A DNA stretch of 64,000 nucleotides from Quillaja saponaria (lineage: Eukaryota; Streptophyta; Magnoliopsida; Fabales; Quillajaceae): the NCBI GenBank assembly GCA_029379385.1, contig CM055615.1, positions 3,782,001 to 3,846,000 of the forward strand, written 5' to 3'. Below the pieces are notes generated by a model. That model saw nothing but the letters and a program-made list of their open reading frames with translations, had not been told where the DNA came from and ran no database searches. A program made the position numbers and the translations under genes. Below, in pieces: positions 38,955 to 54,800 of the stretch. The first letter of the stretch is position 1, and the number at the start of each line of letters is the position of its first letter.

Positions 38955-41900
38955 ATGGCTCTGCGGTATCGACGGGTGAAGGAAATATCAAGATTTTTGC
39001 CCCTTTTGTTTCCGGGTATGCACCACTTTCAATGTTTAGATTTCCCTCTTTCTTTGTGGTAATTAATTCACGAATTTTAATTGGAGATTACCTGCTGATA
39101 TCTCTATGTTATGTTTGATTTCTGGGAAATGTTGCAAAAGGAATAAAAATGAGAGTAATTTGGGGTTTGGGAGTGAATATACAAGAAAAATCCAAACTGT
39201 TTTCTTGGCAAGCCAATTGTAAACTGAAATGTAGTAGTGTTGCAAATGGACTCAGTAAGTAACCAAGCTCCTGAAATTGATTAATAAGATTGTGCTTTTC
39301 AATTTCAGTTCTGTGAAGGATAGTTGCTGGAGTTCTGTTAGAAGTCTCCGAACCCAATAGAAAGTTGGTTTGGTTTCAATCCAAGGTTTACAAAAGATAT
39401 CTCGACATGTGCAAATAGATTTGCATTTTTAACGTTCAGAAATCTGCCATGTTCAAATGCTAAGAGTCAACTGGATTTTTTTTTTTTTTTTGGTGGGCCA
39501 GTTTAAGTTTTCCAAGAAATTGAATGAACATACTAGAAAACACTCGTAATTATCTGCTGGAGCAGAAGCAGAGGAAGAGTTTCTAAAATGCACAAACATG
39601 ATTGGCAACACTAAGTGATATGTAAAACTAGACATTGTGAGTAATTAATTCAGAGTTCTAATGGATGTATGTAAGGTATCCTCGTCAAGGAACACCACTA
39701 ACTGGGAAATGACATGTGACTAACAGTTTTCTACATAACTTGCATTTTTCATGTTCTCATTTAAGTCATGCAATTGCATGAAGTGCATAATACGATGTAC
39801 ACCAATCTCATATTCTCATCTCGGTAAGCTTTTTGCAACTGAATGATTGGGTTCAAATTGATAAGATGTTAACTCAAAACCGTATTCTGATTCACGCTTT
39901 TTTGGGAAAAAAAAATGTTATCTCTTGGTCTTCCCATAAGATAATTCAAAATCCGGGAAAACTGTATGGAATGGAAGTCTTGACTTTTGAATTTCCTGGC
40001 AATTTGCAGTGGGTATGATAGAAACTTCAAAGTTTGACGTATCTTGATGGCTACGTCAAGAACTTTATTTATCTGGTACTGGTAGTGAAACATGTGTTTT
40101 GGATACAAAATATATAACTTTCTTTTTTCTTTTTCTCTCAGGTGATTGTTGCCAGCAACATAGACAAGTTGCGTACACAATGAATTCGTTTGTAACACCT
40201 ACATCTTCTGCTTGGAAGCAAATCAACAAAAGATTTATTAATATTGGTTGCCATGCTCATAGGTAATTATCTTTTCTGGATATCATTTATTTTTTTTCCT
40301 ACGAGCCAGTGTGAATTTTATTTTCACTTAAAAAGATTCTTTCATGCTTATTACCTTTGGAAGGCTTCTTCTTTTCATTTTGGAGTTTACCTGTGTTTCC
40401 TGTGATACTCTCATTATTTATGGTTCATGGTGTGCACATTAATATGTGGACAACAGACACAATATTTAGTCTGGAAGTAGTTATCTTGAAGTATTGCAGC
40501 CTTGCTAGTTTTCAAGTTTGTAGTTTTGTTAGGTTTCATAACTTTTGATTGACAGTCTACTCCAGGTTCTCAACAATAGTTGAAGTATCGCATGAGTCTT
40601 CTCCTGAAGTTGATCTTTTGTCCTTTATTAAATCCAAATTAGCTGAACCGGAAGGTACTGACTTTATTATTAATGATATTTTTTTCATTCTTTGCTAGAT
40701 AAGAGAAGTGTAGTGATATTTCTTTCTTTCTTTTTTTTTTTTTTTTTTGAAAAATAACTTTTGTTGGCTGATAATTCTATCTCAAGCTTGATGAGTCTTA
40801 TATTTTATTTAAAGTGTTTATGTGGGATTGTTTTGATTCAGTTGGAAGTTTCTCAATGCTCAAAGTTTTCTTTCATTCTTAATATCAACTCAAGTGTTTT
40901 TTCAAATCTGAACATAGGTACCTGTCAGTGTAATTTATTGCTCAACTCTGTACTATATCTCTGCTAAAAGTGTCGTGATATTAGAATTAGACTCCAACAC
41001 CGAGGCATTGTTATTCAGCAACATTGTACTATACCCCTTTGTTTTTCATTTTTCAAGTTCTTTTAAAGCTATCCATCTGAGATTTTAATTGAAATTTATA
41101 ATACTATGATATCACTTTTGTAGATGTAATTATGCAAAGTAGAAGTATTATTTCTTTCCCACAAGTTCTTAAATATGTTCCCTTTCTGTGTTGTCAAAAA
41201 TGTATGTATCTTACTTGTCAATAATTCTATCTATCTACCGATATATCTTGTATGGCTTGTGGCATATATATTTATCCAGGTCAAATTTGAATCAGCAACT
41301 AGCATGATGTCGAAAAATTTCAAATTGTTTCAACTTGATCATTGAATAATTTTTTGTAGAAGACATTGAAATGAAATTGAAATCCTTTCAATTTTCCCTT
41401 CTTCTTTACCTTATTTTGCATTTTTTTTTATCTACAACCAGCAACTGAAGCTGGTCTAGTAAATATGTCCATTATACTTTTTTTTTTTGAAGACATACAG
41501 TGACTTATATTTTAGCATAATTAATTTTCTAGACTTTCCCTTTCATGAAAAATTTATGGTTGCTTATCTTTTATGAAAAATCTAATTGCTTATATTTTAG
41601 CATAATTAATTTTCTAGACTTTCCCTTTCATGAAAAATTTATGGTTGCTTATCTTTTTGAATCTAATTGCTTATACAACCTGAGATTTTTTCCTTCTTAT
41701 TTTTGCACAAACCTATGTAGCAATAGATTAGGTGCTAGAAAGGAAAGTTATGATTGTGATGATGATTTTAATTGGTCACCTACCATCTTATTTAACTTCT
41801 TCATTATCTGATGCCCAGGACCATATCATTGTTGGCTAAATAAAGGTGAGATAAACAAAGATTTTTCAAGAGGAGATGGAACGTTCTTGGTTCTTTCTAC

Positions 41901-44900
41901 AAATTTACTTGACAGTGGGATCACGTGTGAAAAACTGAGGATAATTCAGCAGAGGTAGACGAGTTGAAATAGATATGCATTTCATTCTATTGACATTTTA
42001 ACTATAAATAATTATTGTTTGCAGGTTTCCTCATCTTTTTGTTATAGGTTTTCAGTCAATATATTCTTCAACTGGTCAAACTCGACTAACACAATTATTT
42101 ATGACGGAATATATCACATTCCCTATTTTGTTGTCCAAGAAGATGTTTCTTGAGGTGAGGTAAATATTCTTGCATTTTCTTCTGAATAAGTCGTGTAATA
42201 ATATCATATAAGTCATGCTGCAAGGAATTTGTTTTCAATATTTTAACACTGCTTCTTTTTCTTTGAAAAAAAGTTTGTTTGTTTGCAAATTTTGTTTTGT
42301 TTTCAGTGTTTTTGTTTTTTTTGTTTTGCTGTCTGTATTTTGAAAGATACGTCTTCACTGTGTAACCGATATCATATGATTTAAGTCCAAGCCAACGGGT
42401 TTGGTTAGCCATGTCTCACCAAATATATCAATTACCCAGCTAGCTCTGGATTTGTCTTCTTTACATCAATATTGGTGAATTGTGTATCTTATGATAGTTA
42501 CGGAAACCTCTCTGGAATTTCCATCTAAACTTGTGCATCCTAATATGTGCCTGTGGTATGTTTGCATACTGGATTGTGCTGGTATGTGATCCAGAAAGCC
42601 GAACTTGGCGCTCCACAACCCTTGTCTAAAATGTCACTGATACAGCGAAAACAAAGATAGGGCTTCTGCCTTTGAAGATGGACCTGTGTGTAAAGGTTGG
42701 GCCTGATCTGGTGGTGGCTTTGATGTGAGAGAGATAAATGAGATGTCCTAGGGGACATAAACAATAATTGGTTTGTTCTAAATATCATTGTTTAGTTTTT
42801 TTATCCTATTGGTTGTTCGCTAAGCCTTTGTGCATGGGCTTCTTAGTCTAACTTGCAATAATACTTAATGTTCAAGCTGAATTAAGAAAGAAATAGAAGT
42901 GAATCAATATTGTTTTATAGGAAAATGGGAAAAGTTATTTCTTAAAAACTCAATAAAAGAAACTGACCTTATGGATTCACGTTTATGATATTGCGAGCAC
43001 ATGTAAAATTTCCCGTCCCATGTACCTGTGATGACCATAAGTAACCTGCTTACGTTGTACTGCATTTTATGCAAGTGGTCCAATTTCTGTATGACTATTT
43101 CTGCTAGAGTAATCTGCACTACTAAAAGCCATTTGTTCTGTGTCCAAAATAATGTCACTCTTTTTTATTTTCAGTTTATCTCTATCTCCTGCTGAAGCTA
43201 GATGATTGTACATTGTAGCACATGTAGCATACTGATGATCTGTAAAGACAGAATTGGTTTGGTTTGCAAAATGTTTTGGCCTGTACGTGTAGTGTGATTA
43301 ATTTTTTTTTATTTTTTTCTTATCATAACTTCCCCTAAAGACTAAAGAAAAGGAGTAAAAACTGAAACAGAAATTGGAGTATACAATTTAGAACATCCAG
43401 AAGTTCTAAAAGGATCCTTGACCCAAATAATTAGCCAAGTTAACTAATGGTTATGCACTTGTTGCATATATACCACTAACACTTCCCACATCCAACATTG
43501 GACTTAGGGTCTCACAGTCAGTTTTGGATCTTATGAGATTTTGGAATGGGAATCTGGCCCCAGAAAGTGTATACTGGCTTGGCATGTGGTTTCCTCATTC
43601 CTTGATGTGGATTCTTTGGCTTGAACACAAAAATCATATTTTTATTGATATGGAAACTCTCGTAGAAAAGCTAAAGAGTAGTCTGTAAACTTTCTTAGAC
43701 TTATTTCACTCTATCCTCCTTTTCTATATATATATATATAACATAATATATGTATCTACACTAAAGATGAATTTGGGATGGTGGATTCAAATTTGGGACA
43801 TCACAATTTTTGACTCCTTCTTCTTTTTTCTTTAATATGTAATTGATTTGAAGTGTCCAGCTGTCATACCAAAGTCTGGGTGCCCTTGTAAGACTTGAGT
43901 GATCTGGGTAAAGTGAAGATTAAAAGAAGCTAAGGTTCTGTCTTCTCTAATGTCTTATCCCAATCTTATTTTGTAGATTAAAGTCTATGTATTAATAGTT
44001 GATAAACTACGAATTATTCAAAAAAAATATTTTGTTATAGAAATCTTGAAGCAATGACTTTCTGGTGCAAGATTCGTGTAGATAGAATGTATCAAACAAA
44101 ATAGGCTAATGTTCCCAGAGTTTCCTGTTGCATCAATTATGTTGTAATTACTTAAAATTTCATAGCTTGCTACCATGTGATTCTAACAGTAGGCTTTACC
44201 TTTTTGTTCATATTATATAGTTTAGAGACTCATCTTCTCCCTGTGATGATGCATTTTCCCCATAACTCCTCAAAAGTTGTCGAGAGCAATGTTCTTATTT
44301 CCTCTTGTTCGTAATGTAGAATTTACAAGACTCATTATGTCTCAATGCCAATGTATATTTTCCTTAATTTCTACTAAAAATGTGGCTTGTGCATGTTTAC
44401 AGAATTTTTCTTAGTTTTCATTGTACAGTAACTGTTTCATTGCATATAGACGGAAAATGGAGTATGCTGTATTTTATTCAAAAAATCTAGCAGTCCAGTA
44501 TTCTATAATGACAAGGACCTGGATCTTGGAATTCTCCATAAAGGTATAATGCTTTTCATGTACATCATGCATCCGTTCATTCATTTTTGGTTTTTTCCAC
44601 TTATGTACATGATTTAAATCCTGAATTTTATTTCTACCTCACGGGCAGCCATCGAGGAATTAAATGTGCGAGCTGATGGGGATTCGACTTTGCTCAATAA
44701 GTTGAGTAGCACTTCTTGGAAGCCAGCTAAGTTCACTAAGGAACCATTTAGGTGTCCTTCTCTTCAGAACGTATTACTTTATAACCCAGGTATAAGCTTG
44801 TGATCTGTGGTTCAACTGTAGAATTTCATATGGTTGCATCTGTGATCTAGGGTATTGAAACAAATGCTATGTTCTTGTAAAGTTTTCTCAAGCACACGCC

Positions 44901-45788
44901 CTTACTTCCTTACTCTTGGCCAATTCTGATTAATAGTTACATGAGGTTATTTATGGATGGGGTTGGTAGAGCTTTTTTTCTGGGTGTTGGGTAGCTTGTC
45001 GGGGTAATTTCAAGATTCACTGTTTGAAATGAAATGACTATTTCTCAATAGGTTTTAGCCATAATTCGGACTAACATCTCGATAGGCCTGCAGTTGATAT
45101 ATGAGTGAACTAACATGCAATTACCATACAGTTGATAGGCAACACTCTCTTCCTTTCTCTTTTATAACTTTAATTGAATACTGTTTGCTTGAAAATTGGT
45201 GCTCACAAGTAAAACCAAACCAAATTACAGCTTGTTTTAATCTGATTGTCGGTAATTTGAATTGGAGAACTGAAAGGAGGTCATAAATCATGGTTAAATG
45301 CCACTTTGGTAGATGGTTACTTGGTTTGATCATATGCAATCCATGGATGTCTGTCCTCTAAACTTTGTTTTCCCGAGACTGTTAATGGCTGATATGATCT
45401 TTAACATTAGATTATGGGCATGATTTCTTTGTGTTAGTTTTTTGTGTTCTGATGGAAATTATCTGATATCATAATATCTACCTACCTTCATATTTACAGG
45501 TTGCATATCTGCAGATGAAAGTGGCAACCGACTGTTCCTTTCTGACTGCAATCATCATAGGATTATCATATCTGATGGCAATGGAAAGATTCTGGACTGT
45601 GTATGTTTGCAATTTACTTTCAATTGAGTTCAGACCAAATTTCAGTTTGGATTCAAGTCCTTTCTTAGCTGCTAGCATGCTGGGCATGGGCATTCATTTA
45701 CCCAAGATCATATTCTCAGATGCCTTCCTACATACTCTCACCTTCTTACCCTGCTCTCATGTGTGTGTATATGTGTTGTGAGCTAGTC

Positions 45789-45827
<39 letters not shown>

Positions 45828-48800
45828 TCAGATACACATTGTTTGAAGTTTCCTTGATTCTTCTTTTGGCTGGGAATGCTTTACTGCAATTCAACCTTTT
45901 AGATATTGGAAACATCATCTTTGAACCTAGTAAGTTGTAGCCATTTGGAGACTATGAGATAGTGTTAATTTTATCAATGTTGTTAAACACTAAATTGCGA
46001 AATGGTATGAAGATAACATGTTTCTTGGAAGTTTTTTGGTACTATAAAGTTAGTTTTTAAGGCTGAATCATTTGTTTTAAGAAGGGTCCATGTATATGTG
46101 ATTTATGTTATAGACTTCACAATACACGTGTAGCTTGGTTCACTGAAGGGATGTGTTAAAGAAAGCTATGTTTCATGGTTAAAGAATGGGGAAACTGGTT
46201 TGTTGGTTCTATATTAGGATAAGTGTTGTAACCTCCAAAAAATAAAGATATTGGAATAAGTGTTGTATATGACATGTCTCTAGGAAACCTAGTCGTTAAA
46301 AAAGGGTTTTCTGTCTTGTTTCTTTTTGTTCTGGTTCTGTTTGCTTCAGTGATTGATCTATTAGCTTTTTTTTTTTTTTTGGGAGATTGGAGGATGTAGT
46401 TGTGTAGCTAGAGAGCTACACTTGCTTGATTGATGTGGACTTTATTGTAACAATAGAGTGTTTCAAGGACAAAGAAAGCTCTCTTGAAAAACCAACAAGA
46501 ATCCACGTTTAGGTTGTCAAAATCTTCTTTATAGCTAGATGTCCAACTTCTTGTTCTCTTTCTGCATGTCTGTGTGCATGTGGCTCCTTGGTGAAAATGG
46601 ATTTCTGGAGTAGAATTGTTGGTTTTCATTAGATGTAGGTAGTGCTTACAAGGTCTATTTGCTACATAGAACCTTGGATGTCACACCTCTATTTTCTAGT
46701 CAATCCCAAATGTTTATACATAAATGGGTTACAGATACGTAAGCGAGTGCTGGAATTTACTATGCCATATAAAATTGATAGAATGATAATCTTGTTGAAT
46801 TTGGTCCACTCTCTTAAAATTTAGCTTTAGATGCTTATCATGTATTATAAAAGATAACATAAAAGAGTAGACAAATGTTTGATATTACTCATTTCTTTTT
46901 TGCTTCAAGATCGGTTCCTCCCCCGGCTTTGAGGATGGAGATTTTGAAGATGCAAAGTTGATGCGCCCTGCAGCTTCTTATTATCGTGCTGTTGAGGATT
47001 GCTTATATTTTGTGGATTCAGAGGTATGCATTTGGATAATGTGTTATTCGATTTGATATTCGACAAATAATTTGATATAGTATTCGAATTTGAATTCGAA
47101 ATAATAAAATTTTTTTATTTAAAAAAATTAAATAGGAAGGTATTTTTCACTTTTATTTTTACAAAAAATACCCAAAAAAATTCGAATATTTTGAAAATTC
47201 ATTCGAATTTGAGTTCAAATTCAAAATTTTATTCGAATTTCAGTTTTGATTTGAATTCGAGTACATGAATTTGAGTTCGAATAGTGCACTATTTGATTCG
47301 AATTTCTTCCCTACTTTTCATATGATGGACAAATTGGGTTACTGCTTAAAGAAAAAAAAAATTCTAATTTTTATGATGCTGTAATAGAAGTATTTAAGCA
47401 ATTTTAAACTAAGGGAATCTGGTTAGTTTGATGTGAAAAAGATTTCTTGTAATAACCTAAAATGTGAGACACCACCATACATTCTTCCTCTAGTAGGCTA
47501 ATTCCTAGAAAAGTACTTACTTGCTAATATATCATTTTCATATTAATTTTATGTATGTTATTTACATTGGTTTTTTTCTTTTTCTTTTTTTTAGAAAAAA
47601 GAAATTTTATCAAGAGAGAAAAGAAATACATGGGAGGACAAGAAATCCTCCTAAGTAAATGAAAAAGAAAAGAAAAGAAAGAATCGAGGTTAGAACTAAG
47701 GGATCTTCAATCGCATTGCATATCAACCAAAGCAATACCCTAGAATGCTTCATACTCGAAGCATAGTACAAAAGGAAGCGAGAAAAAACCATTTTATCCC
47801 AGAGAAAATGGAGTAGGAGAATACAATTACGAAAACTTATTGTATTATGTTCCAACCACACCCCCCAAATCATTTGTAGAAACACTTAACATCTGTATTC
47901 CCCCAAATCTTCGATATAGTGTCATTAAAAGATCATGTAAAGTGTCTGGACAGGCCTAGGAATATCAGAAGTATCAAATAATCTACATCAAATACTCAAC
48001 CAAAGGGGGATGAAGAAATGGATGCTCATTGATCTCATTATTCCATTGACAAATCACACAAATATCGGAGGATAACACTTTTAAAGGTCATTGCACCAAC
48101 AGATGGTTAGTATTGGCTCTTTTAAGAACTGCAATCTAAGCAAAAGCCTTAACCTTAGATGATACTTTAGCATTCATAATACATTTATAAAGATGGAAGG
48201 AGAAAGAGCTTGGATCCCGAACAAGAAAACTGTATAAGGATTTACAAGAGAAGGATCCAGAAGAATCAAGAGACAAATGCACCTATTAGGGATATCCAGG
48301 AAGCAACAAGGCACAAGAGTCTTCAACAAACATGGTAAGATAAAAAACATAAAGAGAGGAAAGAGGAGATAATGGTGAGAAATAGAGATTTGAATTGTTA
48401 ATTGAAATCCTGATTTTGATAATTGAATCATAAGATTCGTTACAAATCCTTCAAATCAAATCCAAATGAAATTTATAGATGTAATAAGAACAAAGTTCAT
48501 TGAAAAATGAGATATCTTAACATTTGATGAGTGATCCTTTGATCCGTTGAAAAGGAACTCTGCTTTAAAACTGATCATTTGTGTCTTCCAAAAAATGCTT
48601 TCTTCTCTTCAAAGCATTGCTTCTTCTTACTCTTTGAAGCATAGCCAACCAACCAAGTTTTAAATTTATCGCTTACTCTAAAAATACATTGAGGGTGTAG
48701 AAAATGCACTTTAAAGGCTTTTAAATAGAAAAAAGAAGCATATCTGGAGTTTTAACATCTCGGATCTAATTGGATACGTTAAGATTTGGCTCTGACCCAA

Positions 48801-51800
48801 CAGATTACGAATAATATTGAATTGTAAGATTCGAATTATGAACCATATGATTTGGTTTTAGTTTAGATTCACATTAATTGGTACAAGAATTGAATTTCGT
48901 AAGATTTGAATATGATTACGTTATGTCCATCTTTGTTGACCATTAACAAAAGGTATTCTGTTATTTCTTAGTTTTTTGAGCTTCCATTTTTAGTAATATA
49001 CCTGTATTCATCAATATGACAACAATATATTTGGGTTAGCTTTTTTACATTGTTATGCCTCTTATCATTATGTTGGTTCCCATCCTTTAAGAACCATGCA
49101 ATCCGGAAAGCTCACATGGGAACCCGAATATTGGAGACTCTTTATCCCATAAGCGGCACTGATAAGAAGAATGTTGGGATATGGACGTGGATCATGAATA
49201 AGCTGGGGTTGAAAAGCAACGTGGTGAGCAATGTTGATGAAAAACCAAAAGAGTTTGTTTCTAATTCTCTGTGGTTTCCTTGGCATCTGATGATGTCAAC
49301 AGATGATGATCTCTTAATTATGGACCGCAGGTGAGTGTCTCAGATTATATTTTTGTATTTCCTGGCAGATAATAGTTCCTTAATATCTGATAGAAGCTCT
49401 ACTTGAACCTTTACACTTTTACAAATCCTTGTGTTAATCTGTCCTTACTATTTTCTGAAGAATGCGGCTTTAGTACTTATTATTAGTTGCTCTGTTATTC
49501 TGATTTCTGGGATTACTTGGGTGTATGACAGCTAATATTAAGTGTCTATCTGCTAAAAAATCATTAGACATTATTACATTATCACAAAGTCTATTACAGG
49601 ACTAGAATTTCTTGGATCTTGAAGTATGTGTTCATAATTCATTGACACTCATAGATTTTGTTCATTATGCCAATTGGTTTCATTGCTCAAAGATGTTTTG
49701 GAAATTAATTGCTCAGCAAACTATTTTTTTTCCCTTCGTTGTGACGTAACTTTTTAAAATTCTGGGAACATTGTTTAGGTTTTCCACCGTCGCCCTTTTG
49801 GCAATAATGCTTCCTCTTTTAATTTTAATTTTTTATTAATAGATAAAATACTTTTGCAAAATTTTACATTCTTAATTCATAAGCGTAATATTATGCTGGA
49901 TGTTAATCATCATATAGAAAAACTCCTGTATAGTTCTCAATATTTACCATGTCATTCATTTCTACTTTGCTGTTCCCTTAGAAGATGGATGTTGGTTCCT
50001 TGAATTTAATGCATTCAAAATTTCTCAAGAATGCTGTAATAGCATAGATCATATCTGTGTGAAATGAAGTAGATAATGCTCTATACATATGGAGATTTTC
50101 TTGTTGTAGAAAGGGAAATATAAAAGAAAAACAAAGAAAATGAGGACTAGAAAGAAATCATGGTTATTTTGCTGCTAGCTCCAGTTGCAAATGTATAGTG
50201 TGCGTGGATGCAAAATATGTTCACCCAATGATTTTGATTTGTTGGTTATATTAGCAGGTTTTGAACTAAAATGATGTATTATCTCTATTATCAGATTTCA
50301 ATATTTATGGACCATGGATTTGGCTTCTGGAACGATAAAAGAAGTCGTTGAAGGTCTGGCATTAGTTCTGTTGTCACTTTGTAATTCAATTTATATTAAA
50401 GTGTCAACTAACTAAGTCATATTACTCCAATTCAAAAAAGGATCTCCAAAAGTTTTGGAGATATGCGAACCGCATATCAAGGAGAAGGTTTCCTTTTTGG
50501 AACAGATACCCTGTGATTGGTTGCAACAGCAAAAGGAGATTACCATTTCTTTGGACAAGCTCCCATATGCTGGTCTTGTATCTTCACTCACAATGTTGCA
50601 GAATCACATATTCATTTGTGACATAGGTTCGAACCTATTCATGACTTAACATTTCCTGCCCCTTGGCTCTTTAGTGAACAAATTAATGTAATCTGTATTC
50701 AGTTCTTTGCTTCTTCTTTTTTGTTTCTAAAGTTGGACAGAGGATTTTGAAAGTATGCAGAGATTCTAGGGTCAGTTCGAACTTCCAGTTTTCAGATTTT
50801 GGGATTCTAGGGTTGCCTTATTGGTTGACTTCCCCTCTGGAGACAATTTATGCTACGTAAGTATATGTTGCTCAGACCTTGTTTTACAAGGTGAACTGTT
50901 GCTATTGTAACCACCCCCCTCCCTCCCCATGCCCTACCTTGTGACTGATGTTAGGAAACAGAGAGATTATTTTCTTTAATCACTTATGATGATTTTCCGC
51001 ATTACTTGTTTCATAGTAACGGTGGACTTTGGGAAGCACAAATTGACCATCTACAACATTTCCGTTTGCTGCCAGGTAGTTTTACCTTCTTCAATTGGAT
51101 ATCTTCAATTTGTGCACTGATTAGTGACACAGCCACTTCTCAATTTTCTTCAAGTTCCTTTTGAAATTTGAAGCTTCACTCTCTTTTAGGATTTTCCTTG
51201 CTTGGGCGGTGCTTCATGTAAATGGTATTTAATTGTTTTGGGTGAAAAAAGTCAGGTATCTGGGATGATAGGGAATAGTAGAATAAAGAGGATGAATCGT
51301 ATTTTATCTGTTCGTCCTTCTCACCTAACCACCCCTGCCAAATAAAATGCATTAATAAATAAAGAGGAGGATTGATTAGGCATATTAGGATAAAAAAGAG
51401 AAGGAATATTAGGATAAGTTTGGTTGTAAAAAATGATTTATATAGTTTACCTTAGCTCTGCAAGTTATGGTATTTGTTACTTTTAATCATCTTCCATGGT
51501 GCTGCTAATGTTTCTGTAATGTGCGACAGGTAGGATTGACATGCAGCTAAATATAGATATCCCTGTGGATACCGAGCTTGTAGAACCATTACAGGAGGCT
51601 TGTATCTGGCGGCAGGCAAGAGGAGCTGCTTCTGAAGTCTCAGTAATAGAGGATGCAGCAGGATCATTAGATAAGGTTGTTATATTTTGATCTTTTTCCT
51701 TTTAGTTCTTCTCTGGTAAGGCCTCTAGCTACCAGAATATGCCGTTTTGATGGAGAACTTAATAATAGGATTTAAGATTTATTATTTAATTGTATTTGAG

Positions 51801-54800
51801 TTTTATTTTAACTATGTAATAGTATAATTATGGATAAATTAGTGGTGTTTTAGTATTATTAGGAGTTCCTTTTTATTACACCACTAGGGTGTTCTTTTTG
51901 TTGGAGCTCTATATTTGCCTTTATGCCATTAGGTTGTGTCTATATAATGACCCCTAGTGGCTAGTGCTACACTATTATTTAGCTTTGAGATAAAATATTA
52001 TTGCTTTTCGATTGCCTCTTTCGGATTGTTGCCCCTTTTGACCAAAATACGAATTAGTGCTGCATCCCCTGGACTGTTATCAATGTCCGATAGCATCTCA
52101 ACGAGTTCATCTAACAATATGTGGGCTATGGATAACATACTACGAGCCTGACTAAGGCCTGTTCCTGCAAAACCCAATTAAGCTAATAGATAATTAATTG
52201 GCTTCTTGACATAATGAGTGTTAGGGGTTACATTTTTGTTGTTTTATTTTGTGCTTCTCCGCTTCCGGTAGCTTACAAGTTCAGGTCTTGGATACAAGCA
52301 GGTTGGAGTTGCCCAACAGTGGTATGATGAATTGGATAATCTTGCATCTTCAACACCTGAATCAGAATTGAGCACCAAACATGAACAAACTAAGGATTCA
52401 GATTTGCAAGATGAAAGAATTCACTTTAACTGTGTCGCCAATACAAGTCCTGGAACAAGTGAGGTATGCTTGTTGATTTCGCTCTGATTTATCATTTTTC
52501 CTTATTGTTCAAGGGCAACAAACACAGGCGTGAGGAATTGTAATTCTCTAGATTATTTGGTTTTTTTCTTGATTGACAAGCAAACTACTAGCAGTCAGGT
52601 AGATTCAGATATTATAGTTGATTTTAGAGAAAATATCTTCATGTATTGATTCAAACAATTCCAACCCGTATATACTTTGAAAGGTAAAGACACAAAAACC
52701 CCTATTCAAAAGTATATACAACAAGACTCCCCCTCAAGATGGAGCAAATATATATCTCAGGGCATCTTGCAAACAATAGGATGAAAATGACAACTACCAT
52801 GACCTTTAGTAAAAATATCAGCAAGCTAATTCTCAGATCTTACAAAAGGTATACAAATTAATCTCATATCTAGTTTTTCCTTAATGAAGCGTCTATCAAT
52901 CTCAATGTGTTTTGTCCTATCATGTTATACTGGATTTTGAGCTATGTTAATAGCAGCAGTATTGTCACAGTACAAAATAAGTAGTATTTCCAAGCTAGCC
53001 TAAGATCTTGCATTAGCTTCCTTAGCCACAACAACTCACAAGCTCCAATTGCTCGCTTCTGCACTTGATATGGCAACCACCGTCTGCTTCTTACTTATCC
53101 ATGAAACTAGATTCCCACTAGCAAATGTGCAATATCCTGAAGTGGATCTCCTATCATCTAGTGACCCAGCGCAGTCTGCATCGGTATATGCTTTAATCTT
53201 TAAGCTTCCATGATTCACAAACAAAAATTCTTTTCCTGGGGCAGATTTCAAGTATCTCAGTATGTAATGAACTGCATGTAAGTATGTGGAACGAGGATCA
53301 TGCATAAATTGACTCAACATATTGATAGCATAAGTTATGTCTAGCCGAGTGTGGGAAAGATAAATCAACTTCCCAACGAATCTCTTATAACTCTCCTTAT
53401 CAACCCATCACCATTATGCAGCTTGAGATTAGCTTCAATAGGTGTGTGTGCAGGCTTACATCCAAGCTTACCAATCTTCTCCAAAAGGTCAAGAACATAT
53501 TTCCTTGCATCCAAGCTTACCAATCTTCTCCAAAAGGTCAAGAACATATTTCCTTTGGGATAAGAAAATATCCTTTTCTATTCCCAGAAAGTAGCGAAGT
53601 GTCTCAAGTCTTTTATCTCAAATTCTCTAGCAAAGTGATTCTTTAATCTGGACACTTCTACAGGATTATCTCCTGTCATAACTATATCATTAGCATAAAC
53701 AATGAGAATAGTAATTTTCCCATTGCAGTGTTTGATAAAGATGGTGTGATTATTTTGTTGATACCCAAAAGATAACATTGTCCTGCTAAATCTATCGAAC
53801 CATGCTTTAGGAGACTATTTGAGACCATATAAAGACTTCTTCAGTCTGCAAACTTTTCCTTCAGTCTTATGACAAGAAAAACCAGGAGAAATCTCTATTT
53901 AAACTTTCTCAGCAAGATCTCCATGCAAGAATGTATTCTTGACATCCAATTACTGCAAATTCCAACTAAGATTGGTAGCACAAAAGATAAGAACCCTAAT
54001 GGAGTTCATTTTAGCAACAAGAACAAAAGTCTTTTGATAATCTACACCATAACTTTAGTCTCGCTTTGTATCTTTTAACTGTACCATCATCTCTCCTTTT
54101 AATAGTAAAAACCTATTTACAGCCAACTGCTCATTTTCCCTTAGGAAGATTAGTAAGTTCCCAACTATCATTCTTGGAAAAGGCTTTCATTTCTTCAACC
54201 ATGACATCATTCCATTTAGGTATGGTAAGTGCTCCCTTCCAACCTTGTAGAATAGATACATAGGACAAAGTAGACAGGAAAGCTCTAGGATAGAGACAAA
54301 TGGTTATATGAGACATGGTTAGAAATAGGATAATGAGTACATGTTCTGGCTCTTTTTTTATTTGTAATAGGAAGATCAATATCATCAACAATAAGAGTAT
54401 CATAAGATAAATTTGAAGAAGAATGAGTAAGATTTGGAGACTTACAATTCAAAGGAACTTGTACTAGTTGTGGAACTGGTTTCAAGATTAACTTTTGGCT
54501 AGATAAAGCACTTTTGATGGGTGTAACTTCACGTTTCCTACGATTGTATGTAAGCAAATCGTCTTTTGCCAGTCTCATAGAAACCTCATTGCCATGTAAA
54601 GTTTCATCGGTTTCACTATCATTTCTGTTCTCAACCTCAAGTACATGCTCCTTATTTACAATCTCTTCATCTTCTGTCTCTCTATTATTTACCTCCAAAG
54701 ATGATGTCTAGTACTCCCCCTACTTTCCACAAGCTAACTTCATCATTATAACTTTCCCCTGAAGAGACGAGGAGGAGAAATAAGCTTTAGATTCTTGAAA

